The position numbers and the translations under genes were made by a program. Of a DNA stretch of 8,144 bases, positions 6,178 to 8,144 are shown piece after piece. Positions within the stretch are counted from its first letter, which is position 1. Every line of letters begins with the position of its first letter. Origin of the DNA: Armatimonadota bacterium (GTDB lineage Bacteria; Armatimonadota; Armatimonadia; Armatimonadales; Armatimonadaceae); NCBI GenBank assembly GCA_014379275.1, contig JACMMA010000018.1, positions 1 to 8,144 of the forward strand, read 5' to 3'. Under the pieces are notes generated by a model. The model ran no database searches, was not told where the DNA came from, and saw only the letters and a program-made list of their open reading frames with translations.

Positions 6178-6186
6178 AGGGTACCA
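6178..6186 (-). promoter_or_regulatory. Candidate extended -10 for the photolyase gene
   Basis: On the minus strand this reads TGGTACCCT, a TGn element joined to TACCCT (three of six matches to TATAAT). It would place the start about 10 bases upstream of the ATG. No -35 box is visible at normal spacing. Weak evidence. Confidence 0.2.
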
Positions 6187-6189
6187 GGG

Positions 6190-6204
6190 CACCGGTTCCC
6201 GGTG
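6190..6204. repeat. Small dyad CACCGG-TTC-CCGGTG in the divergent promoter region
   Basis: Six-base perfect arms with a 3-base loop lie in the 162-base gap between the divergent photolyase and hydrolase genes. It sits just upstream of the candidate minus-strand -10. It could be an operator or a chance GC-rich palindrome. Confidence 0.3.
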
Positions 6205-6271
6205 TTGGATGTCGCGGGAGTCGCTTTTCACACCGCCACCGGCGATATCCGGCAAATAGGACGTTTGTCGC

Positions 6272-6311
6272 TTGACGGAAGCGGTGCGAAAACGGGAATA
6301 TACGTTCGGAG
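6272..6311 (+). promoter_or_regulatory. Candidate promoter and Shine-Dalgarno for the alpha/beta hydrolase gene
   Basis: TTGACG (6272-6277, five of six matches to the -35 consensus) is followed after 18 bases by GAATAT (6296-6301, three of six to the -10). GGAG at 6308-6311 lies 12 bases before ATG 6324. The predicted start site would fall close to the GGAG, giving a short leader. Confidence 0.35.
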
Positions 6312-6323
6312 AAACATTACGCC

Positions 6324-7136
6324 ATGCTCGCGATTCCGTCCCTGCCGTTCTGGAAACAAAGTAAAATCGAAAAGCCGGTGGAACACACGTTCCGCACCGG
6401 GAAGCACAAGATCGTGTACGAGACGGTCGGGGAGGGACCATCGCTCCTGCTGGTGCACGGCCTGTCGGGGTCGGGGCGGTGGTGGAAAAACAATCTTCCC
6501 GTGCTGTCGAAGTCGTTCACCTGCCATGTCCTGGAGTTGGTCGGCTACGGCGCGAATCGGGCGCTCAAGCCACTCTCGCTGGTCAGTGCGGCGGAGGCGA
6601 TAGCCGCTTTCATCGCCGCCGAACTGCCGACCGGAAAAACGCATGTCATCGGGCACTCGATGGGGGGGCACATCTGCTCCTACCTCGCGGCGCGGTACCC
6701 GGAGCGGGTCGATAGTTTGATCCTCGTGGCGGCGAGCGGCCTGGTGCGCTCGGATGTGGTACGAATGGCATTGCGATTGCCGGTCGCCGGCCATTACTCC
6801 CCGCTCGACTTCCTGCCGACCCTCGCGATAGACGCTTTGCGCGCCGGACCGCTGAACCTGTTTCTGTCCACGCTGGACATTCTGGGTAGCGACACGACCG
6901 AGATCGTGAAAAACATAACCGCGCCCACTCTGCTCATCTTCGGCGACCGGGACAACCTGGTCCCCCCGGCGACCGGCGAAGCGATGCACCTGCTCATCCC
7001 CGGTTCGCACCTGGAAATCATCGAGGGGGCTGGGCACGTGTTGATGTGGGATCACCCTAAAACTTTCAACCGGCTCGTTTTAAATTTTCTGAAGAAAAAT
7101 ATCCCCTCGGATGTAGTAACTTCTCCCGCGGACTGA
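6324..7136 (+). CDS. Alpha/beta-fold hydrolase
   Basis: The 270-residue protein is the full length of a compact alpha/beta hydrolase. HG at 45-46 in LLLVHGLSGSGRWW forms the oxyanion region, and S112 in GHSMGGH is the nucleophile elbow. The acid is D210 in GDRDNLVPP (D208 is less likely), and H238 in GAGHVLMWDHP completes the triad. The cap region (about 140-185) is moderately hydrophobic (LPVAGHYSPLDFLPTLAIDA). A hydrophobic N-terminal stretch (LAIPSLPFW) is too short for a signal peptide, so a cytoplasmic location is likely. Such enzymes may be esterases, lipases, C-C hydrolases or haloperoxidase-like; the substrate cannot be predicted. The neighbouring photolyase is transcribed in the opposite direction and gives no functional clue. 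Confidence 0.9.
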   Translation: MLAIPSLPFWKQSKIEKPVEHTFRTGKHKIVYETVGEGPSLLLVHGLSGSGRWWKNNLPVLSKSFTCHVLELVGYGANRALKPLSLVSAAEAIAAFIAAELPTGKTHVIGHSMGGHICSYLAARYPERVDSLILVAASGLVRSDVVRMALRLPVAGHYSPLDFLPTLAIDALRAGPLNLFLSTLDILGSDTTEIVKNITAPTLLIFGDRDNLVPPATGEAMHLLIPGSHLEIIEGAGHVLMWDHPKTFNRLVLNFLKKNIPSDVVTSPAD

Positions 7137-7156
7137 TCGAACAGGGAGCGGTGTAG

Positions 7157-7169
7157 TGCCATTTTGGCA
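7157..7169 (+). terminator. Weak hairpin after the hydrolase gene
   Basis: TGCCA (7157-7161) and TGGCA (7165-7169) pair around a TTT loop, 20 bases after the stop. No T-run follows; the Pho box begins 4 bases later. A terminator role is doubtful. Confidence 0.2.
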
Positions 7170-7172
7170 TAA

Positions 7173-7213
7173 CTTAATCTAATGTTAATGTTCGCTTAAC
7201 CTTCTCTTAAACC
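7173..7213 (+). promoter_or_regulatory. Pho box: four 8-base direct repeats with 3-base spacers
   Basis: The repeats are CTTAATCT (7173-7180), GTTAATGT (7184-7191), CTTAACCT (7195-7202) and CTTAAACC (7206-7213), separated by AAT, TCG and TCT. TTAA therefore recurs at 7174, 7185, 7196 and 7207, an exact 11-base period, about one helical turn. The cyanobacterial Pho box, bound by the PhoB-type regulator SphR, is described as tandem PyTTAAPyPy(T/A) octamers with 3-base spacers. PhoP boxes of Bacillus (TTAACA-like) also repeat every 11 bases. The third repeat matches the octamer fully. It lies 62 bases upstream of the secreted-protein gene at 7276, so phosphate-starvation control of that gene and its neighbour is likely. 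Confidence 0.75.
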
Positions 7214-7221
7214 TGCGCGGC

Positions 7222-7249
7222 TATTCTGTTCCCGCGCTTCGTGTAGAAT
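7222..7249 (+). promoter_or_regulatory. Two candidate -10 boxes downstream of the Pho box
   Basis: TATTCT (7222-7227) begins 9 bases after the last repeat and would put the Pho box across the -35 region, as in PhoB-dependent promoters. TAGAAT (7244-7249) is the better consensus match (five of six) and would centre the box near -63. Neither has a good -35 box, as expected for an activator-dependent promoter. I cannot choose between them. Confidence 0.45.
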
Positions 7250-7259
7250 CGGTTTCCCC

Positions 7260-7264
7260 GGAGG
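7260..7264 (+). promoter_or_regulatory. Shine-Dalgarno GGAGG that selects the GTG start at 7276
   Basis: GGAGG is 11 bases before GTG 7276, the spacing seen at several genes here, but 26 bases before the in-frame ATG 7291. The GTG start is therefore preferred. Confidence 0.6.
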
Positions 7265-7275
7265 CGCAGTAGAAA

Positions 7276-7893
7276 GTGAAGTGTTCTCTCATGCGCCCCC
7301 TGTATGTTTTACTGGCGATGGTTTTCATCGCTGCGCCGGTCCCTTCGGTACTCGCGCAAGAATCGCCTGCGGCTACGGAAGCTGCTCCGCCTGTCGCACC
7401 GAAGCGACGGGGGGGTAACAAGCTGCCTCCCTGCCCCCCGGGCGTGACGCACGTCGAGTGGAGTGAATTGATCAAAACGCCGGTGGGTCCTTTGGGACTC
7501 GAATTGACCGATAAGATCAAAACGCTCGACGGCAAGAAAGTGCGTCTGTTGGGCTACATGGTTCAGCGGGACGAGGCCGTTCCGGGAGCCCTCTGGCTTA
7601 CTCCGTACCCGGTGAACATTGAAGAGAGCGAGGCCGGGTTCGCGGACTTACCCCCGCAAGCCGTGTACGTTCTCATCCCGTACCGTTCTAAGATCATTGC
7701 GCCGTACACGCCGCGCCCGCTGCTTCTTACGGGCACACTCTCGGTCGGTCAGCGAGCGGGGGAGGAAAAAGAAGCGACGTCCCTTTTCCGGCTGACTCTG
7801 GAGTCGCCCGCGGAGCGCCCGACCCGCGCCAAACCTGCCAGACCCAAAGCGAGCGGTAGACCGCGTCCCGCTAAGACTTCCGCGCCGGAATAG
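7276..7893 (+). CDS. Secreted/periplasmic protein with a small beta-rich domain, unknown function
   Basis: The 205-residue protein starts with a signal peptide: basic n-region, hydrophobic core LYVLLAMVFIAA (9-20) and a likely signal peptidase I site after VLA (residue 27). An Ala/Pro linker follows (28-48). The domain at about 60-175 contains VEWSEL, GPLGLELTDKIKTLDGKKVR, LLGYMVQRD, GALWLTPYPVNIEE, ADLPPQAVYVLIP and LLLTGTLSVG. This pattern recalls DUF3299-like, OB-fold-like secreted proteins found in several phyla; the similarity is from memory and unverified. The C-terminus (about 176-205) is Pro/Ala/Lys/Arg-rich and probably disordered. A single cysteine (53) rules out an internal disulfide, and there is no lipobox. 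It follows a Pho box and is probably co-transcribed with the next gene. Confidence 0.8.
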   Translation: MKCSLMRPLYVLLAMVFIAAPVPSVLAQESPAATEAAPPVAPKRRGGNKLPPCPPGVTHVEWSELIKTPVGPLGLELTDKIKTLDGKKVRLLGYMVQRDEAVPGALWLTPYPVNIEESEAGFADLPPQAVYVLIPYRSKIIAPYTPRPLLLTGTLSVGQRAGEEKEATSLFRLTLESPAERPTRAKPARPKASGRPRPAKTSAPE

Positions 7894-7904
7894 GCGCGCA
7901 TCCT

Positions 7905-7924
7905 TGCCGGGTTATTTCCCGGCA
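7905..7924 (+). repeat. Hairpin TGCCGGG-TTATTT-CCCGGCA between the two secreted-protein genes
   Basis: Perfect 7-base GC-rich arms flank a 6-base loop, 11 bases after the stop at 7893. CTGTCTCATCC follows rather than a T-run, so full termination is unlikely. Partial termination, mRNA stabilisation or processing are possible. Confidence 0.45.
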
Positions 7925-7936
7925 CTGTCTCATCCC

Positions 7937-7957
7937 GGCGTTTCCACACGGAACGCC
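7937..7957 (+). repeat. Second intergenic hairpin with one bulge
   Basis: GGCGTTTCC (7937-7945) pairs with GGAACGCC (7950-7957) around an ACAC loop, leaving one T unpaired. It comes 12 bases after the previous hairpin and 21 bases before the Shine-Dalgarno of the next gene. Confidence 0.35.
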
Positions 7958-7989
7958 ACGTCGAACGAAAAATGATTCGGAGAAACCCA

Positions 7990-8144
7990 ATGCGTATTCT
8001 TGCTCAAGCCGCTCTCGTCGCGGCAACGACTATCTCGATCAGCTCTGTCGCGGCAGCCGCGCCGACGATCTCCCGTCTGACCCCGCCGAGCCGCGTCACT
8101 GCCGGGTTCGGTTCGACGGGGGCGATCATCTCCCGGTTCCTGCC
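7990..8144 (+). CDS. Secreted protein, N-terminus only; possible alkaline phosphatase
   Basis: Fifty-one codons are visible before the window ends. ATG 7990 has GGAG at 7979-7982, 7 bases upstream. A signal peptide is clear: MR, a hydrophobic core ILAQAALVAATTISISSV, and a likely cleavage in the alanine run near residues 21-24. The mature start reads APTISRLTPPSRV, later IISRFLP. From memory, a PTISRLTPPS...RFLPGQRFDLQ-type N-terminus occurs in secreted alkaline phosphatases of some bacteria, which would suit the Pho box upstream, but the catalytic domain lies outside the window. Call of a secreted protein is firm; the phosphatase identity is tentative. Likely second gene of the unit starting at 7276, with a 96-base gap. 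Confidence 0.6.
   Translation, partial: MRILAQAALVAATTISISSVAAAAPTISRLTPPSRVTAGFGSTGAIISRFL

Noticed and set aside
1..8144. CRISPR arrays, tRNA genes, insertion sequences or phage genes
   Set aside because: I saw no spaced repeat array beyond the 41-base Pho box, no cloverleaf, no transposase or integrase motif and no target-site duplication.

Overview
The window is about 8.1 kb of GC-rich, densely coded bacterial chromosome. I support ten genes: eight complete, the 3' end of one at the left edge and the 5' end of one at the right edge. I see no rRNA, tRNA, CRISPR array, transposase or phage gene. Secreted proteins, a PhrB-type iron-sulfur photolyase, a GH43 glycosidase and a cyanobacterial-style Pho box fit a free-living, light-exposed bacterium outside the Proteobacteria. 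Armatimonadota is my best guess, from general impression only.

Layout. 1-282 is the tail of an unrecognised protein. 290-604 is a small three-helix membrane protein whose perfect TATAAT box lies six bases before its ATG, so the mRNA is probably leaderless. 629-1567 is a cytoplasmic GH43 beta-propeller glycosidase. 1661-2167 is a DinB-fold protein with its histidine triad. 2267-2545 and 2638-3018 are two small cytosolic proteins of uncharacterised families. 3092-4546 is SpoVR/YcgB. It converges on the minus-strand photolyase at 4626-6161, and the 79-base gap between them is almost filled by a perfect inverted repeat with 31-base arms and a 5-base loop. Divergent from the photolyase is an alpha/beta hydrolase (6324-7136). 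The right end holds a secreted protein (7276-7893) and the start of a second secreted protein (7990 to the edge), which may be an alkaline phosphatase.

The most informative non-coding signal is at 7173-7213: four 8-base repeats separated by exactly 3 bases, each with TTAA at the same place, giving an 11-base period. This matches the Pho box described in cyanobacteria. It lies directly upstream of the two secreted-protein genes and suggests a phosphate-starvation operon. The rest looks like independent single-gene units with short leaders; I see no multi-gene pathway and no clear new defence or mobile system. The 31-base-arm palindrome and the Pho box are the two items most worth following up.
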